A stretch of DNA of 64,000 bases from the NCBI RefSeq assembly GCF_036373705.1, contig NC_089864.1, positions 14,928,501 to 14,992,500 of the forward strand. Direction: 5' to 3'. The notes beneath the pieces are model-generated. The model was not told the origin of the DNA and did not search any database. It saw only the letters and a list, made by a program, of their open reading frames with translations. Both the position numbers and the translations under genes were made by a program. This DNA is from Amia ocellicauda (lineage: Eukaryota > Chordata > Actinopteri > Amiiformes > Amiidae). This document shows positions 52,801 through 64,000 of the stretch, piece by piece (positions within the stretch are counted from its first letter, which is position 1; each line of letters starts with the position of its first letter).

Positions 52801-54665
52801 GAAGATGCTGCTGCCAGAGTCAACTTCGCCCCCTGCGGCCTCACGTCCTGTGGCTGCAACGTCCTGTCGCGGCAACTTCCTCTTACTCTTTTTCTTCAAT
52901 TTTCCACTCCGCGACTTCCGTGCTTTAGCCACAAGCCACTGAATCCGCTGCGGCCAGCTGGAGCTGGGCCCGGATCTGAAGAGCCGCTTCCTGACAGCTC
53001 TCCACCGGGCAAAAGCAGTTCCCCTCCTTGGGCAGGAGCTGAGAGAGGGGAGGACAATACAAAAGGTCATCATAATCCAACATTGAAAAAAAAAAAGTTG
53101 TTAAAAGTAGATACTGGGTTTGAACATCATTTATATATCAGCCACTGAATACCATGAACTCTCACTCAATGGACAGAATGCGGACATTATCGTTTGATTT
53201 CCCAGATTTCTGACGTGGAAATGAAGCCCAACGTGTGTAGGGCCGGTGGGAATCGCCGCTAACCAGCATTCCACACACCGGGGGTCTGGCAATATATTCG
53301 CTCAAAGCAAGTGCTCACCCAGGACCACTTGGCAGCTTTGGCAGCGGAGGTGCGTAGACGTTGGCAGTATCCAGCTCTGGAAACCGCTCACGAATCACCG
53401 TGAGGGCTGCCTCCACCTGCTCCTGGGTACCTGATAAAACCAACAGGAAAACAAAACCCAATAAGTTATTATCAGTCGGCTGAGAATCAATAGACGGGGC
53501 ATTGGACTCCGTCAGAGATTTTCAATAGATTTGGCAGCAATGTAACCAGTCTGCACTTCCATATGGCAACCAATTCAAACTCTGGTGTCTCAGCAGCAGT
53601 GGCTACAGCCGAATGACTGGGACTCACCGATCAAGTCACATGCCAAGTCACTCACACTTTCATTAGAAATGTGTTAAATATCAAATTTTTACAGTCTCCT
53701 GTGGCCATTGTGTTGTTTTTATTTCTGTACAGGAAACATTTAAAAATATTATACTCTTAATTATAAATTACTGTTAAGCAGTAGATGTTGCCACACAACA
53801 CAGGGCTGATCAGGATGCCTCCTAGGAGTCGAGTAAGAGAGTCAGACGCAATGGGGGTCATTCACCACACAAATCTCCACCCACCTTCGATGTGGCAGAT
53901 CTGGAAGTCCCGGGATGTTTCTCTCGAGACGTCCACAAAGGAAACTCCCGAAGACAACTTCAGGCACTGAATGTGTCTCCAGTGCGCCCCGAGGAACTTC
54001 CCAACCAGATGCTGTTTAAAATAAATACATAAATAAAAATGCTCATTATACACTCCACACAGACCACACCACACTCAGTGCCAACTTATCTGTGAAAGAT
54101 AATAATACACCTTGATCTCAGTTAACATCCTGAAAGCACAACCTTACCTGCACCCAAGGTTTAAATGAATCCTAATACATTCATCATTTACGTGCAATTA
54201 CTTAGGAAATGTTTGATGTCAAAAGAAAAACACAAATAAACGAAACGTCTGAAAGACAACACAGGCTGTCGTAGAGATGATGCATATTCTCTGAAACGGT
54301 TGGGGAAATACAGGCAGTCTGACAAAGTAGTAAATGTATGAAATAAATATGACCCTCCAATTTGCTCAGTCTCGGCTACTTAAGGTCTGGGGTTTCCCTG
54401 CTAGCCTGCCTCAGACTGTCTGGCGTCACTTCAGGTGTTCTCACCTGGGGAATCTCCATCTCCCAGATAATTAGCTCCGGAGTCTGCGGACATGGTGCTT
54501 CCAGCAAGCAGCCGCTGCCCACAGACTCCTTCCTGTCCACAGACTCCTTGCTGTCCACATCGGAGCACGCAATCGTCAGGGATTCCTCTGCATGCAGCAC
54601 GGGGCCCTGCCCCTCTGAGACTCCTTTATTCATGCAGTCGCTGAGCAGGTCCTCCTTCTTCACTG
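49880..54665 (-). CDS. AKAP1-like protein with three tandem KH modules (novel)
   Basis: Nine exons in three modules. Module A: linker 54665-54445, KH 54011-53885, tail 53430-53319. Module B: 53038-52687, 52176-52047, 51552-51441. Module C: 51134-51014, 50502-50373, 49986-49880 with stop. All are open, with phases 0, 1 and 2 repeated exactly, giving 469 residues. AKAP1 resemblance: linker end LLIVWEIEVPQ (AKAP1 LIIWEIEVPK), KH end QICHIEG, and tail VDKVLTVIHERFPKLDLTNI then APPLP (AKAP1 LNLTNIYAPPLP). AKAP1 is a mitochondrial-surface scaffold that binds PKA and, by its KH domain, RNA. Its mitochondrial anchor and Tudor domain are not seen here. The KH GxxG loop reads GKHW, GKYW or GAHW, so RNA binding is doubtful. 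The module B linker has a basic stretch (LKKKSKRKLPRQ). Module A enters in phase 1, so at least one upstream exon is missing. It could still be a young pseudogene. Confidence 0.6.
51441..53038 (-). repeat. Middle KH module, one of three tandem units
   Basis: Units of about 1.7-1.8 kb repeat along the minus strand. KH exons end at 53885, 52047 and 50373, 1838 and 1674 bases apart. Introns are repeated too, for example GCTGATCAGGATGCCTCCTA before each KH exon and CTCAGTCTCGGCTA near each linker exon. This argues for recent duplication of whole genomic blocks. Confidence 0.85.
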
Positions 54666-55243
54666 CTGCAATTGGTATACAATACAATAACAAATGAGAC
54701 TTAAAAAAGTGATCAATGTCAACTTCCTTTTTTAATCACATACATAGTAATGTGTAGTTCTAATCATGGTTCTATAATAGTCTGCAGGGGTGGAAGATGG
54801 GTCCTAGAAACACTGATCTATGGAAGCATATAGAGAACTTAGTTCAAATGTTAATTCAAAATGTAACATGATGATAAAATCCCAAATCTGCATATTCATG
54901 TTCCATCTATGCACGCATTATTTGGGCCAAAATGAAAATGCAATGTCAAACGCTATTGCAGATGCATGTTCATCCCCGCTTCAAGATGGACAGGATGATA
55001 ATGATGATGCATTGGTGAAAAATGAAAAACAGCACTCCCTTTGCAACTGCATTTCCTACAGACCAGCACATTTCACCCCTGATGATTCACCCCCAATCCT
55101 ATGTTCTCCACATGAGCAATTTTAAGTATGAGTGGATTAATTGTAGAGCTATAGAACATATACATATATATACACTCACATACACATGCACACACATTTT
55201 CCCCCCAATTTATTTGAAACTAACTCCAATAATTCAGTCAGAG

Positions 55244-55985
55244 TGTTAGACCTGCAAACGTAACAACATCCCACAAACGTAATAAACCAGACGTAATACA
55301 AATCTGCAGCTTTTAATGTAATAATCCCACTAAAGTAAAAAGTTTCCCACAAACATAATAGCAGTTGCCTACCACAAATGTAATACGTTATAACTATTAC
55401 GTTTGCAGGGATTTGATAATAAATGTGTAATAAATCACTAATATGATCAAAATCTGCAGCTTATACAAGTTGTTCACTCTAAATGTCTTTAACAGCCAAT
55501 GACATTTTCTTCCCACATATTCTTGTCCTGTAGGTTCTTGCATGTTTAGACTGATCAATTGTTTTTGCAATTAAACCCCATCATATTAATTCCACATTTA
55601 TTCCAGCACTTGTCTTTGTAGTAAAACCTTGAAGAAATCTGGAATAAATAGGATTGGGATTTATTGCTCATTTGTATACACAACACTTGATCAGACTAAA
55701 TAGGCAAGAATCTAAAGGACAAGAATATGTGGGAAGAAAATGTCATTGGCTGTTAAAGACATTAAAGACAACTTGTATAAACTGCAGATATATTACTGAT
55801 TTATTACATTTGTGGGAAGTTATTATGATTTAGAAATCTGAACATTTTCACCTTCCCGCAAACGTAAAACAAATCCCTGCAAAACCTATTACGTTAGTGG
55901 GATTATTACATTAAAAGCTGCAGATTTGTATTACGTTTGTGGTTTATTACGTTTGAGGGATGTTGTTACGTTTGCGGGTCTAACA
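55244..55985. mobile_element. 742-base foldback element with ACGTTTG-type repeats
   Basis: Almost the whole element is one imperfect palindrome with arms of about 360 bases. It starts TGTTAGACCTGCAAACGTAA and ends with the complement. Within each arm the word CAAACGTAATA or close variants recurs several times in both directions, for example near 55270, 55290, 55345, 55375 and 55395. No coding frame is present. It is a non-autonomous DNA transposon or foldback element of unidentified family, lying between the KH gene and its likely promoter. Confidence 0.75.
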
Positions 55986-56999
55986 TAGAGATTACACGTA
56001 ATTAGGACAGCTGGCTGGTTAGTAGGCTACCTAAAGAAGCTTTCACATGAGGCATTACACATGTATTTGCTGGTATAGTGGTGGTATAGAAACACTGCTG
56101 CAAACATGACGTTGTAGGTTTGATTCGACACAATGGGGGTGTTATTTCTTATGTAGGCAGTGGCATCATGCAGCTAAATGCTTTGGGGGGAGCACTGTCG
56201 GAAAATAAATTATGATTGGTACAAATTATGATTGCTTGGTTGGCATTTCATGCTTTTATCTACATCTATAGGGTATTCTAAGTTATTTTAAATATAATGG
56301 TACTTTATTGTACTGCTCTACATACTTATTCAATAGAATTGCTCGGCTGTTTGTGTTGTGTAATTACTGTAAAAACATCTTCACTTGGTTCCAAACAAAG
56401 TGTAAGGGTAGCATCTAGCACTGCTGTAGTGGAACCCATCATTATACATTCATCTCTTGCCAGTCGATCTTTGGCACAATTAAACTAGTCTGTTTCTTAT
56501 TGAAAAAAAAAAAAAAAAAAACGTAAAAATGGTGTTCATATTGTATTGTACAAAGTATAAGAACGATCAGGTAAAAAAATATAATTGCAAACTAAGTGTT
56601 TAGTCCCACTTGAAAGTATTAGTAAAGCAATTATTTGTTCTTGTTGAACTATTTATGTTTGAACTCTGTCACATTAAACAGTAATCACTTAAACTCCACC
56701 TCCCAGCTTTCTGAACCTGACTGCTGCTGGTAATAATGATATTACAACTGGCCTCAGGGGAGACTTCACAGCGGCTTTTTTAAAAACCTTAATATTCTGC
56801 TCTGCATTCATGCTCAACATACTTGTATGTCTACATCTCTACACAGTAGCACAAACATGGCACTAATTGTTACTGTACAGTGCCTTCCAGATGTATTTAT
56901 ACCCCATGCTATGTTAAGAAAAGGGAAAGTGTACAATTATGTTTTTGTTTTTTTTAACACTAAAACAATGGAAATTATGTCCGATGGCACAGGCCCCCG

Positions 57000-57514
57000 G
57001 TGCCTCAATGGCGTGACGTCACTGTACGAAGGTATTGCTTTTTGTAATAAAACCAACTAAATTCTCATCTCCATGATGACGTTTTTGTTCTTTAAGGCAT
57101 CGAGTTTAATGACACAGGGCCCGCTCCTCGTAGCTGGCTACTGAGTAAGACAAGTCAGATAACTTTCGGGATGACCTGACAGAGTCCGGCTTTTCCTCAA
57201 AGCAAGCTCAGCTGAGTCAATTAGCATAGGAGAATCCGGCCGATTAGCCTGAACGAGTTAAAGCAGCGTCGAGCAACGGGGCCCAGATCTGATATAAGCG
57301 TCACTGAACACTGCGTGACCCAGCAAGATGGCAACCTGACCAAACACTCACATCATTACGAGATAATAATTATTACTTCGGCTCTCCAAGACTGGGTAAG
57401 GAAACTGTCAGTGATTAAACAGAAACCGTGCACCTGTACAGTTCTACTCGATGCAGAGCAACGCAGAGTTCAGTGCCTCTGTACTCACACTGTTTGTAGG
57501 TCTCGGCGCTGTGG

Positions 57515-57582
<68 letters not shown>

Positions 57583-57740
57583 GCTCTTACTCCTCAGACA
57601 CTCACAAACACATCTGACGTGATTATGAAGCCGGATGCCGCAGCTTCACTAGATAAAGCGTCAATGACGTCACAGTGGCGAGAGAACGCACTGCCGCCTC
57701 GGACGGGCCTGATCGCGCCGCTGCGGCCTGTGACGCACTG
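57000..57740 (-). promoter_or_regulatory. CpG-rich stretch with two CRE palindromes, possible promoter
   Basis: The bases from about 57600 to 57740 are rich in CG and contain the full cAMP response element TGACGTCA at 57665-57672. Another lies at 57014-57021. The stretch is upstream of the KH gene in its direction of transcription, with no other gene between. The opposite direction is equally possible from sequence alone. Confidence 0.35.
57518..57579. repeat. (CT)n microsatellite
   Basis: About 31 uninterrupted CT units. Confidence 0.97.
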
Positions 57741-57787
57741 AGCCAAGACACGTCACTGCGCCACAGGCTGCAACAGCAGTGCAGAAA

Positions 57788-57965
57788 CATGCAATAAAAT
57801 GAACTACACATTAAGCCCACACCGAAATTAGTTTTTTTTACAAAGGTCAATTAAGCCTAATGTACATCTGTTATGAATCATAAAGAGCACGGCCATTTTA
57901 AAATATAAAGATCTGATTGCTTTACTGTACAGCGCCATTGGACACCTTTTCATAAGATATGCTGA
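57788..57965 (-). repeat. Inverted partner of the segment at 27616-27807
   Basis: This is the reverse complement of the 27.6-27.8 kb segment with about 80 percent agreement by eye. It abuts the CpG-rich stretch. Confidence 0.7.
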
Positions 57966-57989
57966 ATACAAGCATTATGTGTGAATACA

Positions 57990-58115
57990 TTACTTTTATT
58001 TACTTATTAGCAGACGCCCATGTCCAGGGCCACTGACAAAATATAAGTGCAAAACAAAGTGCAATAATACAGAGCAATTCAAGGCATAATACATTTTACA
58101 AATTCACAGTTATAC
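57990..58115. repeat. Short interspersed repeat, related copy near 46715-46830
   Basis: Both places carry a stretch with TAGCAGAC, then ACAAAATATA and AAAGTGCAATAATACA. The 58-kb copy has GCAGACGCCCATGTCCAGGG, a phrase I associate with common non-teleost fish repeats. The family name is unknown to me. Confidence 0.5.
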
Positions 58116-58119
58116 CTCA

Positions 58120-61100
58120 CATCATATATAATGAAAGCAAAATATTGAAAGCATTTCTCGCAGGGGCAGTTCTAGACTTCGAGGTTCAAGGGAGGGGGGG
58201 TGCTGAGGATTTTTTTTTCGGGGGGGGGGGGTGGCTGACTGTTTTGCAGAGTAACTTCTTCATTCTTGGGTTATTTTGTTGTATTATTTTTAGGGGGGCT
58301 GAGAGAAAATAGGGTCTAGCGCTGCCACTGATTTCTAATAGACGTATTAATCAGCAACTAGATTGAACTTATCCAAATGAATTAATTTTGCCTCAGGGTC
58401 TGTGTGTATCTACCTTTCTTGCTGTGTCTTGAGAAGTCAGTACAGACAGTTCTCAGGTCACTTCTGAGGTGGAAATATCTTTGGGTTTGACATATCTACT
58501 CATTTGCTGTATCGTTGATTATTCAGTAGCAAACATCTGTTAGTCTTTCATATGAATCAGTATTTAATGCATATTCATTGATTCTTCCACATTTTCACCA
58601 TTTATAGACTTTTCTTTGTTCGCATTCCAGGTCGCAACCTATCAATGACTGCACCTATTTAACTCCGGGTATCTGTCACCTGTCATCTGTCTGTCTCTCT
58701 TGATTAGTTGATCACCAGTGTAATGGTATCGCATTGATTCACTGTGATCCCTGGGTTCTTACACAGCACATCTGTGAAGGCAGATCTATTAATCTAGTAT
58801 TAGATACTGTAACAGCAATAAACATTCAAACATTTTATCAATTTTGTATGAACTAAATATAAATAACCCTTCATACCATTACCGGTGGAATTTAGGTGAT
58901 GTAAATTATCCGAGCAGTGTGTAATTTTTAATTGTCAAACACATTTGACAATCTCATAGCTGTTAACGCTGAGAGATTAAAACCATTTAGACTCCTAAAA
59001 CCCCCGGGCTTTGGGCAACTTTGTGCTGAGTTTTTGTCATTGCTGATGAAATGACAGTCATTGTGCAGAAGGGGTCAGATTACTGGAGTGACTGATAGTA
59101 CAATATGGCAGCGTACACGTGTTAGTAGTACCGGGTTTCCAGAAGTTGTTGCTCTTTTTTTATTATTATTATTGAATGTCACCTGAATTTCAATAATAGA
59201 AAATAATACTTTCTAATGCATTCCTGCTGTTACAGTGAATAAGCTAGTGAGTGTAGCTACCTTACGTTTTTCTTTTGATCAATGTCAATGCTAAATAAGT
59301 GACACATAAATGTGACACTAAATAAGTGCTGACCACAATTACAGGCAGAAGATCTAAGTCACACTAAACACAATTCAGTATAATCTTATTTTGCTTATAT
59401 CACGGGAAGTATAATAACAACAGCACTACGCACACAAATACAAATACAGCAATTACAGTTTTCATAGTGATATGAATTAATATTTAATTAGAGCAAGTGT
59501 AATTGTCTAATGAATACTATATATAACTATATATATAATTATGGCTAGTATATTATACTAATTTCAATGGGTTATCATGAGTTATTTGTATTTGTAACAT
59601 TAAAACATACAGAAACACGTGCATTCTTATGTTATTATGTTCTTATGTTCTAATACCAAAGTGCAATAGAAGTGCAGTCACTTTAGGAAGAAAGATGTAG
59701 AAATGTAATTTCACCCTGGTTCTTTGACTCATATTATAGCATTATAATGTTAATATCCACATCTCTTACACTACAACCCCTAGATCCTTTACTTTGCCTG
59801 TTGGCAGTCCTGTGCTCTCTCATAACAGACACTGCATTGTGCAGTTGGTTAATGGCAGTTTGTTCTAATAGAAACTCACATATGAGAAATGCATCTCCCC
59901 AGCATCTCTGACTGCCTCCTGAAACAGACCCTCCCATCCAGCTGTTAGCATTGACCCTACCAGCTGTTATCCAGCACAGCACGGCGTGACTTTGTACTGT
60001 AAGTGTCATTCTTTGTTCTGCAAGCTTTGTTAAACTGTAAAATGTTATTAATGATAATAAGAATATTAATAATAATCATTCAAACCGGTCAGCAACTTAT
60101 TGCAAAGTGCAGCAACTTATTGTTTGCTCTTTAAACAATTCAGAGCTCCAGTTTAATGGTCCTGCAGTTCATGGACCATGCTAATGATTTGCTAATTTGA
60201 ACAAATAACCAATTAATCAGTCAATTGTTATTTAGTATAGCAGTCTAGCCACAGAGTACTTTACAGAAAATAAGTATTGTTTCTGGGTTGTACGTAGGTA
60301 GGGATGTAGGAGCTCTAAGAATCTGCAGGACTGATGCCCTTCAGGACCAGGGCTGCCCCACAATCTGCTCATTCCTGAAAGAAGCAAACTGAACTGACTG
60401 GCCACCAGAGCCCGTGTCTTTAGGTTCTTGTAGTCCTCAGTCTCTCTGTGGCAAAGCCTGGTTGTGTTATTTTCCACAGAAGCCAACTGTAACCCTGCAT
60501 GCTTGGCTTTATGGTCTTGTAGTCTCAGAAGATGTCACGCCCCCAGGGAAGCCCCCTCACCACACATGTCTTAAACACAGCGCAGGGGGTACTCCTTCAA
60601 CAGACAGGTGGTTAGCTCTTCTAAACAGAAAATACAGGAGGAAATGCAGGAAGTTAGCTGTATCTCATCCCCAGCAATAGACGGTTGCAATGTGGGGACA
60701 GACCACACTTACTGGTACAACTAAATCATTAACTAGATCCAAGAGAAGAAGATGGATGAGCTTTTTTTGTTTGTTTGTCATCTCAGAATCATCAATGGTG
60801 ATCTACAAATGCATAGTTTTAAAAAGTAAACTCATAAGTAAACTTAATTTCCCAGTGGCACTTCTGTATTGAAACTTACATTTTAAAGGAGTAGAATACA
60901 TGAATATTAAAGCAGTAAAGTGAATGCTGATTATTAAACATTATATAATAATAATAGTATATGTAAAACAAATACACATTTTTGTACTGCCTGAGCTGGA
61001 CTGGGAGGAACATGTGTTCCTCCCACAGAATGCAGAGGAAGAGGAAAGTCCAGAAGCACTTGACATAGCCTGATCTGGGGTGGGAGGATGAGTTATGCCT

Positions 61101-63205
61101 CCCAGAGAGCGACAGTGAGGAATAGGTCAAAATCGAGGAAGAGTAGTGGACAGAGGAACTGGACTGGGAGGAGGAGTTATTCACAGATCTCGAAGAAGAG
61201 ACGGACGTGCTGAGGGGAGGACAGGGGGCTGCCCAACTGTTTAGTAAACGGAAGAAACGACCCAGAAAAGGTGCCGCCGGGATCGGAGAGCCCCACACAG
61301 TTGCGATGGGGGGGTTTCCTCGGCCCCTGCTTGCCTGTTTGGCGCTGTGGTTGCAGTTCCAGGGGCTGTGGCTGCCGTCCGTCCTTCCACCATGAAGCAC
61401 ATTGTATGTACATTGCAGTTTTATGGACTCATAGGGCCTTAGACATCCTTGCCACAAAACCCGTGTGGGTGAAAGTAAAGTCCACACAGTTGTTTAATGG
61501 GAAACCAATAGTCGTCATGTCAGACTTACATAGGAAGGTCTAAACATTTTGTTAATTCTTAATTTAGTATATCAGATGTGCACCCGTTATTGGAGTACAA
61601 ATGCATGTCTACACATACACACTGCCCGTGGCTTAGACTTAAGAGTAATGCTTACTGTGTGGTGGGACATTTCAAAACTAAATTGTACCCTGTGTCGGGG
61701 CTTTTTATTTCACAGCCACACGTAAAAGTCTGCTGGCATTAGCTTCACCAGTCACTAACACGTTCGATGACTTTTAAACCCATTCATCCCCAATTATAAC
61801 TGTTCAGTGTTGCTTTTCAAAATACCTCAACAGCCACTGATCTTCACTGGTCAAATCTATTGCCACGAGGTTTTTACATGCAATACAAATGCCATGTGAG
61901 CAGCACTGTATTCTGTTCTGTCTGAACCGCACTGTGTCTGAAGTCACACTGAGATAAGGGCCCTCTCGAGTAGTTCAGTCATTTTAGGTGCTGTATTTTG
62001 GATTTGTTTTAGAATGTAGAAGACACCGTTTATTTTTAGATGCAGTCTGCTCACCCTGTGTTAGTGTATTTCCCTCATGTACTGTCCTTTATGTAACATT
62101 TACTTGTTAAATCCATTAAGGCCAGTTATATATTAAAAATACCAAAGTGTTCAACTGGTAAAAACGTTTGCCCAGAGTACAGGATGTATCCTCAAGCTGT
62201 TTTTGGTTGGAGTTGGCAGGTTTGTTTAAGGTCACTGTGCTGCATTCATTGGGGGGCTTGTAAGGCTGTAACCTATCAATGTGGCCTTTGTCAGTCTTCT
62301 GCTCAACAGGAAAACCCTACTGTTTATGCGATACAAACACGAGTGTAAAGCTTGGAAGACGTACATACTTTTATTGGTAGTGTGTTTTGCGTACACCACT
62401 CCTAGGCTTTCACAGAGATGACAATAGTGATGTTGATTTACAGTATTCCTCAAATGCAAACCTGTCAATAAATGCTTCCACTTTATTTTAACAATTCTCA
62501 TCGCAACTTTAAAAGCAGGTAGTGTAGTGCTGTAAATAGTTTTGTAATTGCATCTTCCTAATTTAAATTGAAGTCATTTTAATTGTTGGTACTTTGCATT
62601 GAAATTGTGAATAACACTTTGAATTGAATATGGATTGCTATATTTGTAAAGCTAAACTCCATACTTACAGACTGTCGTGTGCGGTGGGAACATTAAAGTG
62701 CAGGGACGTTCAGTCTCACCACATACTCAGTCATGAGTTTTACTTGCTACACACCAAATCCAATGATATTATCATCGGCTACCTATTGTGTTTTAGCAAA
62801 CGACTTCTTGTAGGTGGCGCTGCTGTACTTCAGTGAAGTCTTTCGTAATACAAGATATGTAGTTCTATAAAACACATGCAGGCTGTTTTAGCTATGCTTA
62901 TCTGATTAAAGTATTAAAATTGAAAATGGTTTCATATGAAAGCAGTTTAGACCTATGATTACCATCCTTGCTGAGGCTCATACATTAATTGACAAACGTT
63001 GCTGTGAGTCTCAGTTTTTGACACCACGGTTTAAGCAATTGCATTACGTTGCATTAATTGATTAATCTGTTTACGCAATGTGACCTTTGCACTGTGTAAC
63101 TTTGTGCAGACTTGTTACTAGTAATGCAATTATGGTGTACAATGTGAATCATCGATCTCAGTGAAATAAATAAAAAATCATGAACCCTCCACCTCCTGGA
63201 CAACA
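58120..63205. other. Gene-poor stretch, nothing firm
   Basis: No supported exons. There is a G-run at 58190-58230 and a short CR1-like octamer tail at about 59622-59656. At 60980-61390 a GA-rich stretch has long but unrecognisable frames on both strands, one plus frame beginning with an acidic stretch LDWEEHVFLPQNAEEEE and soon ending in stops. Confidence 0.5.
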
Positions 63206-63210
63206 ACACA

Positions 63211-63251
<41 letters not shown>

Positions 63252-63274
63252 ATAATAATAATAATAATAATAAT
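63211..63274. repeat. (ACT)n then (AAT)n trinucleotide repeat
   Basis: About thirteen ACT units followed by about eight AAT units. Confidence 0.95.
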
Positions 63275-63499
63275 GAGAGACATGACGATGGGTTGTTGCA
63301 TTTTCCCGGAAAGCAGTGTGGTACGCATATATATATGTATATATCTACATATATATCTCCAAGAGCCACGTATTGACCCGAACTTTGTATATATAATTGT
63401 ACAGAATTGTGTTGTGTATTAAAATGTCACAGAGAAAAGCAAATGCCCTGTGAACTTCTATTATCGATATTATGGTATTTGATGGTGGTGACGTCTAGG

Positions 63500-63800
63500 T
63501 AAACACAAAGAGACGGGCCAGTGTGCGCATGCGTGCTCCGCGGCAGGTTCCCAGTGTGCTGCCACACAGAGAGGAGAGGAGCAGGTGACTGGAGCCGTGT
63601 CTGTATTGTGCCTTTCGCCATCCGTGTCTGAAGCACAAGTTAGCGGCATCTCTGCGGACCATTTCCCTCACATTGACGGCGGTGATTTATTTGCGTGTGT
63701 TGGAGCTGCGGCTGCTCTCCTGCCCAGAGCCGCGCTGGACACGACTGGAGCGGGTATGACTGACGTGAGACGAGCCTGTCTGCGGCTGCGCAGCACTGGT
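63500..63800. promoter_or_regulatory. CpG-rich stretch, possible promoter and first exon of the next gene
   Basis: The bases are GC- and CG-rich compared with the surroundings and include TGCGCATGCGTG at about 63515-63526, close to the NRF1 consensus. In human the gene beyond BEST3 is RAB3IP, transcribed away from it, so its 5' end is a fair guess. No RAB3IP protein sequence is visible here. Confidence 0.3.
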
Positions 63801-64000
63801 ACCAGCAGTCCAGTGCAGGGGATGAGACGCACATGTCTCTGCTTATTATCTGCACTTAAACACAATATACTAGTACAGCAAGAGAAGGAAAAAGCAGCCT
63901 GGCCATGCAACAATACTGTTTAACTTAATTAATACGAATCTGTCCCGTTTAAGTTTTCAAAGCTGTACATTGTGATTATTTGACCAATTGTTATTCCTTG

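Noticed and set aside
59622..59656. Repeats of TTATGTTC resembling a CR1 tail
   Set aside because: No CR1 sequence precedes it on either side, so it is too short to call an element.
60876..61487. A 203-residue minus-strand open frame with Ser-rich and Tyr-rich stretches
   Set aside because: Low complexity, no family resemblance, no supporting splice or promoter signal. It mirrors a GA-rich plus strand.
63178..63422. Open frames with runs of Leu, Ile or Val
   Set aside because: They are translations of the ACT/AAT trinucleotide repeat.

Overview
The window looks like nuclear DNA of a ray-finned fish. It has short GT-AG introns, vertebrate single-copy genes, several Tc1/mariner transposons and 3' fragments of CR1 LINEs. 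The abundant CR1 tails hint at an early-diverging lineage (gar, bowfin or sturgeon type) rather than a derived teleost, but I cannot name the species from sequence alone. All exon boundaries were inferred by eye from splice sites, phase and protein family resemblance. I saw no rRNA, tRNA or CRISPR.

1-24 kb is a conserved block in the order of human 12q15: the 3' two thirds of cct2 (+), lrrc10 (-, single exon), a nine-exon aspartic protease that best fits nothepsin (+), and best3 (-, nine coding exons, tail to tail with the protease). The cct2, protease and best3 models each sum to a multiple of three with matching phases. Three Tc1-like elements sit in introns here. Two of them, in different genes, carry the same internal deletion.

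24-46 kb is gene-poor and rich in mobile DNA. It holds a possible orphan two-exon reading frame (26.1-26.8 kb), a broken array of KH-type exons (27.9-29.7 kb), a family B DNA polymerase remnant of Polinton type, a DD38E Tc1-like element, an intact DD36E element with a 346-residue transposase, a MITE, a hAT remnant, the start of a possible secreted-peptide gene (38.2-38.6 kb), an internally deleted Tc1 element with a large hairpin, and a 3.2-kb CR1 LINE that keeps its esterase, endonuclease and reverse transcriptase regions.

46-64 kb holds a LINE endonuclease fragment and then the most unusual locus. On the minus strand from 54.67 to 49.88 kb, nine exons form three tandem modules. Each module is a linker exon, a KH exon and a KH-tail exon resembling the KH region of AKAP1. 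All nine exons are open and join in phase to a single stop, which suggests a multi-KH protein made by repeated duplication inside a gene. The 27.9-29.7 kb array is an inverted, decayed relative. Upstream lie a 742-bp foldback element and a CpG-rich stretch with two full CRE palindromes (57.0-57.7 kb) that could be the promoter. The remainder to 64 kb is mostly non-coding. A second CpG-rich, NRF1-like stretch at the right edge may be the start of another gene.
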